From NCBI GenBank assembly GCA_965662575.1, contig CBFIHN010000040.1:1-15347 (forward strand): a stretch of DNA of 15,347 bases. Reading direction: 5' to 3'. The notes beneath the pieces were generated by a model. It did no database searches. It worked only from the letters and a program-made list of their open reading frames with translations, and had not been told where the DNA came from. Made by a program: the position numbers and the translations under genes. The first letter of the stretch is position 1; every line of letters begins with the position of its first letter. Source of the DNA: CBFIHN01 sp965662575. GTDB lineage: Bacteria > Pseudomonadota > Gammaproteobacteria > Francisellales > CACEW01. Of this stretch, positions 6,503 through 14,643 are shown one piece after another.

Positions 6503-8066
6503 GTGTCACTTTATGGATATAATGAGAGGTTATCTTTTTTGGCAAACAAAAGCGATAGGCTAGATAGCAAATAATGACCGAAAAAATGAGTAATGATAGT
6601 AACATTGCACTCTGTGATAACCAATGTTGACCACCGCCATAATTACCAATATAGGAGAAGAAACTTAGACCAATAAAGTATGGCCAAATCCAAATAGAGC
6701 TTTTCCAATTGAGATGCATTTTTTGACCTCGTTCAGACAACCAATAATAACTAAATAATACTAATAAGCCCAAAACAACGGCAATGCCAAGTTTCGATAA
6801 TGTTGCCCAACCACACCAATAGGCCAAAACTGTACACAAATAAAAGGCAGCAAACGCCCACACATGGCCAAAGGGTAATTTGATCGGACGCTTATAATGC
6901 GGTAATTGCTTGCGAAAGACTAGAAAGGAAACTGGGCCCACGACATAAGTAATCGCAAGCAATGAGGTCAAGAACGTGACCATCTTATCCCAACCTGGAA
7001 GTGGTGCAAACAAACATAAGCCAATAATAAAATTTAAAATGATCGCATAAATAGGGTTACCATGCGGCGATAGTCGCTTAAATAGCGCGGGTAATGAGCC
7101 ATTTTTACTGAGACCATATAATGCACGGCTTGCACTACTGCAATACATTAAGCCTGCCGCTAATGGTGCAATAATGGCACCAATCGACAGCACAGGAATT
7201 AACCAAGTCAAATGTTGTTGAACTAAAATAGCAACCATTGGGCTATTAGCATGAGCTAAATGTAAATGGGCCCAACCATGCACTAAATTTTTAGGTGTCA
7301 GTGCAGCTAAAAAGCCCCATTGTAGTAATAAAAACAAAACCAAACACAACAGTATTGAGCCAACAATTGATAGGGGTATTGCCACTTTGGGGTTTTTCAC
7401 CTCGCCCGCTAATTCTGCACCCAAACGAAAACCTGTAAAAGCAAAAACAATGCCACCTGTTGAAATGGCAGCAAAGATACCATGGAATCCACCTGGAGCA
7501 AATGCACTGTGAAAGGGAGAAAGACTTAAGCGATGGTGATGAAAGGCGACAGCCAAAACAGATAGTGCAACAGCTAATGGGATAACGATTTTGAAAATAG
7601 TGAGAATATTGTTAGAACGTACTAACCAACGCAGTGAGTAGGTATTAATTGCACTAATCAATAATAAAATCACGGCAGCGGCAATATAACCATAATGAGT
7701 GAGACCACCGCCATTTTTGACGATATCAGGAATATATAAGCTGACATATTGCAGTGTGGCCTGCGCCTCTGTTGACATCAAGGCAATGTAAGCTAACCAA
7801 ATCATCCAAGCAAAAATAAAACTCACGATACTGCCGTGGGTAAATTGTGGCAAACGAGCACTTGAACCACTCACTGGAATCATACTGCAATTCTCAGCAA
7901 ATATGAAGGCAATAACTAATGAAATCACACCCCCTAAAGTCCAGGAAATAAGTGCAGATGGCCCCGCAAGGGTTGTTGTAAAATAAGAGGCGAATAGCCA
8001 ACCGGAACCTAAAATGGCGCTAACAGACGCAAACAGTAGTGCCAATGGGGATATTGATCTTTTCAT
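6480..8066 (-). CDS. APC-family amino-acid permease, aspartate-proton symporter-like
   Basis: A 528-residue polytopic membrane protein of the amino acid-polyamine-organocation family. The broken helix 1 signature is present at GSGWLF (20-25), and the helix 6 region reads FAFTGFRLGAELAGEVKNPKVAIP, the family's substrate-site and loop signature. The N-terminus (SPLALLFASVSAILGSG) resembles the Bacillus YveA-type aspartate-proton symporter group, which also has about 520 residues, but substrate assignment from such resemblance is weak. About 12-14 hydrophobic segments are visible, with the last near 490-510 and a short polar tail. A promoter with a perfect -10 lies just upstream; the ATG has no visible Shine-Dalgarno. 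It is followed by queG with a 23-nt overlap, so the two form one transcription unit. Confidence 0.88.
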   Translation of the reverse strand: MKRSISPLALLFASVSAILGSGWLFASYFTTTLAGPSALISWTLGGVISLVIAFIFAENCSMIPVSGSSARLPQFTHGSIVSFIFAWMIWLAYIALMSTEAQATLQYVSLYIPDIVKNGGGLTHYGYIAAAVILLLISAINTYSLRWLVRSNNILTIFKIVIPLAVALSVLAVAFHHHRLSLSPFHSAFAPGGFHGIFAAISTGGIVFAFTGFRLGAELAGEVKNPKVAIPLSIVGSILLCLVLFLLLQWGFLAALTPKNLVHGWAHLHLAHANSPMVAILVQQHLTWLIPVLSIGAIIAPLAAGLMYCSSASRALYGLSKNGSLPALFKRLSPHGNPIYAIILNFIIGLCLFAPLPGWDKMVTFLTSLLAITYVVGPVSFLVFRKQLPHYKRPIKLPFGHVWAFAAFYLCTVLAYWCGWATLSKLGIAVVLGLLVLFSYYWLSERGQKMHLNWKSSIWIWPYFIGLSFFSYIGNYGGGQHWLSQSAMLLSLLIFSVIICYLAYRFCLPKKITSHYIHKVTLEEHSDS

Positions 8067-8092
8067 GTTTTTTTAGGAAATTTTGTGACCAT

Positions 8093-8101
8093 ATTATATC
8101 A
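8093..8101 (-). promoter_or_regulatory. Extended -10 promoter of the permease-queG unit
   Basis: On the minus strand TGA-TATAAT (8101-8093) is a perfect extended -10. No good -35 hexamer lies 16-18 bp upstream, which is usual for extended -10 promoters. The start would be near 8086, giving a leader of about 20 nt without a Shine-Dalgarno. Confidence 0.5.
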
Positions 8102-8186
8102 GATAAATTGCCATGAGTACGTCTTTGCTGCACATGCAACATCTCACTCGGGAGACAATACCTCTCTGATTGTTTTCTCGGGGTGG

Positions 8187-9641
8187 TTATCTCCAAGCAG
8201 GAATCGCTGCACCATTTGGAAATAATCGCATCACTGCTGACACAACTGGCCGACTGTGAATAATCTTAACCAGCGTTTTAAGCAATGGGTTGTGTTGATC
8301 TTGCTCTCTCACCACAATAATATTGGCATAAGGTGCTTTGGCCCCTTCCTGAAATAGCGCATCAGATGGCTTAAATCCAGCCGGAGCGACAAAATTATTG
8401 TTAAGTGCCACTAATTGTGCATCATCAAATACCCGTGGTAATTGTGCCGCATTCAACAATTTGATCTGTAAGTTTTTGGGGTTCCAAATAACATCATTGG
8501 GTGTACCAAATAGTCCTGCGCTGGATTTTAATCGAATCAGTCTTGCTTTTTGTAACAACCTTAGTGCACGCCCTTCATTACTTGGGTCATTAGGAATTGC
8601 AACAACTGCCCCAAATTTTAGTTGTGATAAGTGTTTTATTTTTCGTGAATATAAACCCATGGGGTAAACATAGGTTTTCCCAATGACTGCAAGCTGAAAG
8701 CCACGTGCTTTCTCTTGGGCTTTTAGAAAAGGAACATCTTGGAATAAATTGGCATCGATATCGCCATTACTCAGTGCTAAATTAGGTAATTCATAGCTAT
8801 CAAACTCAATGAGTTTTAAATGAATACCAAAATCTCGTAAGGCAACTTTCTGCGCAACTTGCATAATTTTAGTTTCAGGTCCACCTATAATACCTAATCT
8901 AATTGTTTTTGGTTGAATCATTGTATTAGCATTAATGGCTATTGTTGTGATACAAGCGACCCATAAGATCACTGATATAATTGCTGCAGATGTCAGTTTA
9001 CGGTGTTTTGCTAAGGTATCACCAAACCATTGTACAATTTGCACGAGTATGACTAAAACCACAACGGTTTCTACCATCACAATCATATTAAACCGTTGAT
9101 AACCAAATTGAATGGCTAGCTCACCTAAACCACCCCCACCGATTGCACCAGCCATGGCGGAATAACCAATTAAACTAATCACGGTTAGTGTTGCCCCTTT
9201 GATTAATCCAGGTAAGGCTTCTGGTATCAACACTTTGTAGATAATTTGCCAAGTTGATGCACCCATCGAAACGGCTGTTTCAACCAAACTTTTTGGAACT
9301 TCCTGTAGTGAGGATTCAGCAATTCTTGCATAGAAAGGCATTGCAGCAATCGTTAAGGAGACAATGGCGGCATTGGTACCAATGGACGAGCCAACTAATA
9401 ATCGAGTCAAAGGAATCAATGTGATCATTAAAATGATGAAAGGTACTGAACGTACAACATTGGCAATAAAACCGACTATCCGATTGATAGATAGATTTGC
9501 CCATAATTCACCACGTCTGGTTTGAAATAGGACAACACCAAGAGCCAAACCAAGCAAAATACTGAAAAAACTTGATAAAAAAACCATATAAATGGTTTGC
9601 CATGTTGCTTCAAGCAAAGGCTGTAGCATGAGTTGGGACAT
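8187..9641 (-). CDS. metIQ: Methionine ABC transporter: permease fused to substrate-binding domain (MetI-MetQ)
   Basis: A single 484-residue chain joining two normally separate proteins. Residues 1-213 are the MetI permease (five membrane segments; the EAA loop that docks MetN is ETAVSMGASTWQ, 121-132, through G146). A sixth membrane segment at about 218-236 leads directly into MetQ (247-484), a periplasmic D/L-methionine-binding domain with LPNLALSNGDIDANLFQ, VYPMGLYSRKIK, PNDPSNEGRAL and QLPRVFDDAQ. MetQ is normally a lipoprotein; here no lipobox cysteine is needed because the permease anchors it. Such a fusion is known in Francisella. The start is ATG 9641: a GGAGG lies 9 nt upstream, whereas the TTG six bases earlier would be only 3 nt from it. 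The gene overlaps metN by 32 nt. Confidence 0.95.
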   Translation of the reverse strand: MSQLMLQPLLEATWQTIYMVFLSSFFSILLGLALGVVLFQTRRGELWANLSINRIVGFIANVVRSVPFIILMITLIPLTRLLVGSSIGTNAAIVSLTIAAMPFYARIAESSLQEVPKSLVETAVSMGASTWQIIYKVLIPEALPGLIKGATLTVISLIGYSAMAGAIGGGGLGELAIQFGYQRFNMIVMVETVVVLVILVQIVQWFGDTLAKHRKLTSAAIISVILWVACITTIAINANTMIQPKTIRLGIIGGPETKIMQVAQKVALRDFGIHLKLIEFDSYELPNLALSNGDIDANLFQDVPFLKAQEKARGFQLAVIGKTYVYPMGLYSRKIKHLSQLKFGAVVAIPNDPSNEGRALRLLQKARLIRLKSSAGLFGTPNDVIWNPKNLQIKLLNAAQLPRVFDDAQLVALNNNFVAPAGFKPSDALFQEGAKAPYANIIVVREQDQHNPLLKTLVKIIHSRPVVSAVMRLFPNGAAIPAWR

Positions 9642-10665
9642 AGCCAATCACCTCCACATCGACATGATGTTTTTTCAAAAATGCAATGGCTTGCTCAATA
9701 ACCGCATTATCACCAATGAATTGGCAAACAGTGATACCAATTAAAGCGCCTTTAACAATATCCATATTTGCCTGCAGGATATTCACTGTGACTGTAAATT
9801 GTTGACTTAGCATAGTTAATAATGGCTTATCAGTCGTTTTACCGATAAAAGCCAGTCTTAGCAATGGAGCATGGTTTTCATATGCGTTGGTTGTCAGTTG
9901 TTTTTTGATTGAGGCAGGTAATTCTAAATGCATTGCATGACGCGCTAAACTTTTTGCCGCCTCCGTTTTAGGATGTGAAAATAATTCAACAACGGAGGTT
10001 GTTTCAACTAATTCCCCTGCTTCAAGAATACCAACCCGATCACAAATGGTTTTGATAACATCCATTTCATGAGTAATGAGTAAAATTGTTAGCCCCAATT
10101 GATGATTAATCTTTTGCAATAATTGCAAAATGGATGCGGTTGTTTCAGGATCCAAAGCCGAGGTCGCTTCATCACATAATAAAATTTTAGGTTCTGTAGC
10201 GAGTGCACGTGCAATGGCTACACGTTGTTTTTGCCCACCGCTGAGTTCCGAGGGGAAATGTTTGCTATGCTGTGTTAAACCAACTAAGTCTAATAATGGC
10301 ATGACACGTTGACGGATTTCTTGTTTCGATAGACCCATTAACTCCAGTGGCAACGAGATATTATGATAAACGTGGCGGGATTCTAGTAGATTGAAATGCT
10401 GGAAAATCATGGCAATTTGACGCCGCTCGATACGCAGCTGCTGACGCGACAATTGACAAAAATCAGTCCCATCAACCAAAATTTCACCTTGGTCGGGATG
10501 CTCTAGTAAATTAATACAGCGAACTAAAGTACTTTTACCGGCACCACTTCGACCAATGATGCCAAAAATCTCACTTTTTTCAACTTTGAGATTAATATTT
10601 TTAAGCGAAAAATTGTGCTGTTTTTGTTGAGTATAACTTTTAGTGAGCTGTTTTAATTCTATCAT
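9610..10665 (-). CDS. metN: Methionine ABC transporter ATP-binding protein MetN
   Basis: A 351-residue ATPase that powers methionine import with the adjacent MetI-MetQ fusion. Motifs: Walker A GRSGAGKS (38-45), Q-loop at Q89, ABC signature LSGGQ (141-145), Walker B ILLCDE (161-166) and the switch histidine H199 in LITHE. Residues about 265-345 form the C-terminal NIL/ACT-like domain, which in E. coli MetN binds methionine and inhibits transport when the cell is replete; the domain is complete here. The ATG lies 3 nt after the alanine dehydrogenase stop (TAA-ATC-ATG) and lacks a good Shine-Dalgarno, so translation is probably coupled. No SAM riboswitch or other methionine leader was seen upstream. 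Confidence 0.97.
   Translation of the reverse strand: MIELKQLTKSYTQQKQHNFSLKNINLKVEKSEIFGIIGRSGAGKSTLVRCINLLEHPDQGEILVDGTDFCQLSRQQLRIERRQIAMIFQHFNLLESRHVYHNISLPLELMGLSKQEIRQRVMPLLDLVGLTQHSKHFPSELSGGQKQRVAIARALATEPKILLCDEATSALDPETTASILQLLQKINHQLGLTILLITHEMDVIKTICDRVGILEAGELVETTSVVELFSHPKTEAAKSLARHAMHLELPASIKKQLTTNAYENHAPLLRLAFIGKTTDKPLLTMLSQQFTVTVNILQANMDIVKGALIGITVCQFIGDNAVIEQAIAFLKKHHVDVEVIGYVPTHATAFA
9651..9655 (-). promoter_or_regulatory. Shine-Dalgarno GGAGG that fixes the metIQ start
   Basis: GGAGG lies within the last codons of metN, 9 nt before ATG 9641. It is among the strongest ribosome-binding sites seen in this window and rejects the TTG at 9647 as start. Confidence 0.7.
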
Positions 10666-10668
10666 GAT

Positions 10669-11784
10669 TTATTCAATACAAGACTCGGGCGACACATAGG
10701 GCATATCATGAGCTTGAGCCACTGCTTCACATGTCACTTTGCCATGACAGACGTTTAAGCCATTAAGCAAATGTTTGTCTTGTTGCATGGCCTTTTTATA
10801 GCCAAAATCAGCCAAACGTAGAGTGAAAGGTAGTGTTGCATTATTCAATGCTGAGGTTGACGTATAAGCAGCATTACCTGGCATATTCGCAACACAGTAA
10901 TGTACCACGCCATCAATCACATAGGTTGGGTCATCATGTGTTGTCGGACGACTAGTTTCACAGCAGCCCCCTTGATCTATGGCAACATCAACGATAACTG
11001 AACCATCACGCATCATAGACAAATGTTCTTTGCGCACTAGCTTTGGTGCCGTAGCCCCTGGAATCAGGACAGCACCGACAACAAGGTCAGCATTAGCTAT
11101 ATGGCTATCAATAGCATTCTGTGTTGAGTAAATCGTATTAAGTCGGCAGCCATAATGATCATCTAACTCACGCAGACGATCGATCGATTTATCAAGTACA
11201 GTCACATTTGCACCCATACCAACGGCCATATGGATAGCATTCATACCAACAACACCACCACCAATAACAACGACATTGGCTGGTGCAACACCCGGGACAC
11301 CACCTAATAAAACACCACGACCGCCACTGGATTTTTCCAAGCAATGCGCGCCCGCTTGTACAGACAAGCGACCAGCAACTTCGCTCATAGGTGATAATAA
11401 CGGTAATTGACCTAGATGGTTAGTCACCGTTTCATAAGCAATAGCAACACAACCTGATTCAGCTAAAAGTTGGGTTTGTTGTAAATCAGGCGCTAGGTGT
11501 AAGTAAGTAAATAAGATCTGTCCATCACTTAGCATTTTACATTCATTCGCTTGCGGTTCCTTGACCTTAACAATCATATCTGCAGTGGAAAAAACCTCGC
11601 CGGCTTGTTGTAAAATGTCAGCACCAGCAGCTTGGTAATCTTGATCACTAAAACCAATACCATATCCCGCTTGGGTTTCAACAACAACTTTATGCCCGTG
11701 GTTAACTAATTCAGAAACACTGGCTGGTGTCATGCCTACACGGTATTCATTGTTCTTAATCTCTTTCGGTATACCAATGCGCAT
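10669..11784 (-). CDS. ald: Alanine dehydrogenase
   Basis: NAD-dependent enzyme interconverting L-alanine with pyruvate and ammonium. From the chosen start it is 371 residues, the usual length, and starts MRIGIPKEIKNNEYRVGMTP. Catalytic and substrate residues known from the Mycobacterium enzyme fall at the same positions: R15, K75, H96 and D270 (VAIDQGGC). The Rossmann motif is VVVIGGGVVG (171-180), with D198 at the end of the second strand. A longer frame starts at 11817, but GAGG (11796-11793) stands 8 nt before ATG 11784 while the upstream ATG has only AGAGA directly against it, so 11784 is preferred. It is the third gene of the apparent MFS-cls-ald-metN-metIQ unit, 36 nt after cls. Confidence 0.97.
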   Translation of the reverse strand: MRIGIPKEIKNNEYRVGMTPASVSELVNHGHKVVVETQAGYGIGFSDQDYQAAGADILQQAGEVFSTADMIVKVKEPQANECKMLSDGQILFTYLHLAPDLQQTQLLAESGCVAIAYETVTNHLGQLPLLSPMSEVAGRLSVQAGAHCLEKSSGGRGVLLGGVPGVAPANVVVIGGGVVGMNAIHMAVGMGANVTVLDKSIDRLRELDDHYGCRLNTIYSTQNAIDSHIANADLVVGAVLIPGATAPKLVRKEHLSMMRDGSVIVDVAIDQGGCCETSRPTTHDDPTYVIDGVVHYCVANMPGNAAYTSTSALNNATLPFTLRLADFGYKKAMQQDKHLLNGLNVCHGKVTCEAVAQAHDMPYVSPESCIE

Positions 11785-11792
11785 ATGTCCAT

Positions 11793-11796
11793 CCTC
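11793..11796 (-). promoter_or_regulatory. Shine-Dalgarno GAGG that fixes the ald start
   Basis: GAGG followed by 8 nt and ATG 11784 supports the shorter, family-typical N-terminus over the ATG at 11817. Confidence 0.55.
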
Positions 11797-11820
11797 GTCT
11801 TGTAAACTATCAGTCATTCT

Positions 11821-13266
11821 CTATAAATATAAAGAAAAAAGTTTGAAAAAAGCGTTACGCAATTTAATGCTTATAGGTCTAGATTGCAAGCTTTTGAGTG
11901 TGACCTCTGTTGCATGAGATTTGATGTCTGAAAAATACTGGCTGATTTCACTTATCAGCTTCTGATCGTAAACTTCTAAATTACATTCAAAATTAAGATG
12001 AAGACTACGAATATCAATGTTCGAAGATCCAAGAAATAAGCAAACATTATCAATTAAACATAACTTAGTATGAGAAAAATTACCGTTATGATAATAGACA
12101 GTGATGCCATGTTCTAAGAGAAAAGGCATATTGGCTTCGCTAGCACCTTTTACTAGGGATAGGTTATTGGATTTTGGTAAAATAATCTCAACTTTTACGC
12201 CACGCATAGCTGCTGTATTAGCCAAGGCAGTTAGTGCACGTCCAGGAATAAAGTAAGGCGTCATAATTTGTATTTTTTCACGAGCAACACTAAAGGCAGT
12301 ACAAAGTAAGCTTTGTAATTGTGGAAACTGCTGATGAGGCCCGGCTGAAATTGCCCGACAGACAGCATCCCCTTTTGGGGTAGTATCAAAATTTACCGGT
12401 GTTTTACTAAACTCTTTAGTAATAAAAAACCATGCTCCTAGGAACATATCCTGTAGATTACCAACAATTGGTCCACATACAAGAAAGTGGACATCATGTA
12501 TTTTAGCTGCTTTACCATTAGATGCCATATTATCTTGGTGAATATTTAAGCCACCGGTAAAGGCAAGTTCACCGTCAATAACTAAGATTTTTCGATGGTT
12601 TCTGAGGTTTAAATGCATTAAGGCATACAGACTACTCAATGGCCAAAGAAAACGCTCAACACGAATTCCATTTTTTTTAAGTTGACGATAAGTTGATGGC
12701 CAGCTATAGCAACTACCAACACCATCGATAATGACACGAACATCAACGCCTCTATTTTTTGCACGAATTAAGGCATCGATAAACAATGCACCAGCACCTG
12801 ATCGACCAAAAATATAGGTCTGTAGATAAATTGCATACTTGGCATTATCAATTGCTTTGAGCATTTTGGGGTAAGCTTCGCTACCATCATAAAGTACGTC
12901 TAAATGACAGTTTGCAACAAGTGGTAATGCACCAACATGTTCGGCGGTTTTATTCAGTTCATGAAATAGGTATGAGCCTGAAATGGGCGTTTTCTCATGA
13001 CTTTTTGAACTTAAATTTCCAGATTGATCCATACGCCATAAGCCACGTGATTCCCATTTTCTGTTAATTGGTCGGATACGGTTAAGACCAAAAATGACAT
13101 ATAAGATAATTCCAATACTTGGAAATAATAAACATAGTAACAACCAACCAAATGCCGCTCTTGGATCTTTTTTAGTCATTAATGCATGAAGACCGGCAAT
13201 AATACCAAGCGCATAAATAACAATAATTAATCCCCAATATAGGAAATCAAAAGATAAACTAAACAT
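11821..13266 (-). CDS. cls: Cardiolipin synthase, ClsA type
   Basis: A 481-residue inner-membrane phospholipase D-superfamily enzyme that makes cardiolipin from phosphatidylglycerol. Two N-terminal membrane helices (about 8-28 and 39-60) are followed by two catalytic HKD domains: H224-x-K226-x4-D231 (HRKILVID) and H399-x-K401-x4-D406 (HTKLCLID), each with the downstream GGxN or GSSN element (GGLNI at 238, GSSNID at 413). Length is close to E. coli ClsA (486). The start codon directly follows the MFS stop (TAA-ATG, no gap) and has no separate Shine-Dalgarno, so translation is coupled to the transporter. Nothing catalytic is missing. Confidence 0.95.
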   Translation of the reverse strand: MFSLSFDFLYWGLIIVIYALGIIAGLHALMTKKDPRAAFGWLLLCLLFPSIGIILYVIFGLNRIRPINRKWESRGLWRMDQSGNLSSKSHEKTPISGSYLFHELNKTAEHVGALPLVANCHLDVLYDGSEAYPKMLKAIDNAKYAIYLQTYIFGRSGAGALFIDALIRAKNRGVDVRVIIDGVGSCYSWPSTYRQLKKNGIRVERFLWPLSSLYALMHLNLRNHRKILVIDGELAFTGGLNIHQDNMASNGKAAKIHDVHFLVCGPIVGNLQDMFLGAWFFITKEFSKTPVNFDTTPKGDAVCRAISAGPHQQFPQLQSLLCTAFSVAREKIQIMTPYFIPGRALTALANTAAMRGVKVEIILPKSNNLSLVKGASEANMPFLLEHGITVYYHNGNFSHTKLCLIDNVCLFLGSSNIDIRSLHLNFECNLEVYDQKLISEISQYFSDIKSHATEVTLKSLQSRPISIKLRNAFFKLFSLYL

Positions 13267-14499
13267 TTAGCGTGGAGTTGAACGTATCAATAGCCCCATG
13301 ATAACAGCAAGAACTAAACAGACAAACAAGGGGAATAAACCCCATTGATAGTTACTCGGTACCCAATGATGGCAGATCGTATGGGGAGCCCAATGAGAGA
13401 GTAACCAACCGATAATTGGCTGTAGTATAGGTGCCCCCAGTGCAATGCACATCATATTAGTAAAACCTAAAGCACAGCCTCGATTTTTTTCATTACTGAT
13501 AGTTTTCACTTGAGTAAATGATAAAACATAAGCACCACTGCTTAGTCCTAATACAAACATCAGTATGATCACGATAATGATGCTTTGTGGTGGAATATAA
13601 ACTAAATAGCTAAAACATAACAAACAGACCATCGCGAAAAGTAACATAACGGATTTACTGTTTAACATGTGAGTGGCTATATAGCCTGATAGTGGAGCAC
13701 CAATCGCTGTACCTATAAATACTAAAGCACTGATTGTCGCTGCATGGCTGGTATTGAGTTGGTAGCTAGCTTGTAAAAAAGGGATGGCCCACAAGCCGGC
13801 AAAAGCCGTAATAACGCTGAATAATAAACCTGCATACAGACAGTTGATCCACAGTTGACTTTGTTTAATCAGTGGTAAAAAACTCTTGCAAAGAGAAGTG
13901 ATTGTGTCATGGGTTTCTTGTGGGTATTTTCCAGGTTGGTTACGAATTGCCGTGAAGCTTATTCCCCATAAAATTAAAGCACCAACAGTACAAAATATCA
14001 TGGTTGTTCGCCATCCAAATTGTTGTACTGAATGGGATAAACTATATTGACCAATGGCGCCACCTAGCATGCCTATCGATTCAATTAACCCCGCAACTAT
14101 CGCGAACCAGTGTTTTGGAAACCAATGGCAGCATAGACACATAGCACAGACCACTGCTGGGGCACTTGCTGCACCCATGAATAGCCTGGAAATTAATGCT
14201 GACCAATGATGAGAAGCCAGTGCAAACAATAATGAAGCAAGTCCACAAATAAAGATAGATAGTAATATTACTCGCCTAGCACCAAAGCGATCAACTAAGA
14301 TTCCTGATGGAATTTGTAGTATTAAATAGGGATAAAAGAAGCTTGCTGATAGTATGCCAATGCCGGTGGTATTCAGTGATAAATCACAGATCAACTGAGG
14401 CACCATAACGCTAGTCGATGATTGTAGTAAAAATTGGTAAAGCACAAAGCAAGCACCAAGAATTAGAATCAGCCAAGCACGTTTTTTTGGTTTATCCAT
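13267..14499 (-). CDS. Major facilitator superfamily transporter, paralogue of the gene at 4144
   Basis: A 410-residue, 12-helix carrier. Motif A is at 66-77 (GILVDRFGARRV) and a glycine-rich helix 5 lies at 137-150 (GLIESIGMLGGAIG). WAIPFL (237-242), SHAAT (251-255), FIGTAIGAPLSG (261-272) and a C-terminal LQPIIG segment match the other MFS protein of this window, while the central loop and both termini differ. The type resembles phagosomal/uptake MFS carriers of intracellular gammaproteobacteria; the substrate is not known. Cysteines are clustered in helix 4 (C118, C121, C123, C124). GGGT lies a few nt before the ATG. It is the first gene of a five-gene unit with cls, ald, metN and metIQ. 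Confidence 0.88.
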   Translation of the reverse strand: MDKPKKRAWLILILGACFVLYQFLLQSSTSVMVPQLICDLSLNTTGIGILSASFFYPYLILQIPSGILVDRFGARRVILLSIFICGLASLLFALASHHWSALISRLFMGAASAPAVVCAMCLCCHWFPKHWFAIVAGLIESIGMLGGAIGQYSLSHSVQQFGWRTTMIFCTVGALILWGISFTAIRNQPGKYPQETHDTITSLCKSFLPLIKQSQLWINCLYAGLLFSVITAFAGLWAIPFLQASYQLNTSHAATISALVFIGTAIGAPLSGYIATHMLNSKSVMLLFAMVCLLCFSYLVYIPPQSIIIVIILMFVLGLSSGAYVLSFTQVKTISNEKNRGCALGFTNMMCIALGAPILQPIIGWLLSHWAPHTICHHWVPSNYQWGLFPLFVCLVLAVIMGLLIRSTPR

Positions 14500-14578
14500 T
14501 TACCCAAATCACTTATTGATCGTCATACCCCTTCATACTCATATGTTTATGCTATGGAGTCATTGATTAATGATGCAA

Positions 14579-14587
14579 ATTCTATCA
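14579..14587 (-). promoter_or_regulatory. Extended -10 promoter of the MFS-cls-ald-metNIQ unit
   Basis: TGA-TAGAAT on the minus strand (14587-14579) is an extended -10 with 5/6 match; no good -35 is visible. The start would be near 14572, leaving a leader of about 72 nt. A weaker alternative is TTGCAT-N18-TAGCAT immediately downstream. A 14-bp inverted repeat (TCATT-GATT-AATGA, 14560-14573) lies at the predicted start site. Confidence 0.4.
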
Positions 14588-14643
14588 CAACTCTTTGACA
14601 TTTTGTGTTTGGCTAGCATTTTCAATCAACAGATGATGTTAGC

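Noticed and set aside
8127..8140. Imperfect palindrome GCTGCACATGCAAC after metIQ
   Set aside because: The loop would be only 2 nt and no T-run follows; not a credible terminator, and it may be chance.
8398..8667. 89-codon plus-strand open frame inside metIQ
   Set aside because: It lies wholly antisense to the well-conserved MetQ domain, with cysteine- and asparagine-rich composition typical of a shadow frame.
10666..10700. Possible SAM riboswitch or methionine operator ahead of metN
   Set aside because: Only 3 nt separate ald and metN and no structured leader is present; any methionine control would have to act elsewhere.
11785..11817. Eleven-codon N-terminal extension of alanine dehydrogenase (MTDSLQDEDGH)
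   Set aside because: The family starts at MRIGIP, and the GAGG ribosome-binding site sits at the right distance for the inner ATG at 11784.
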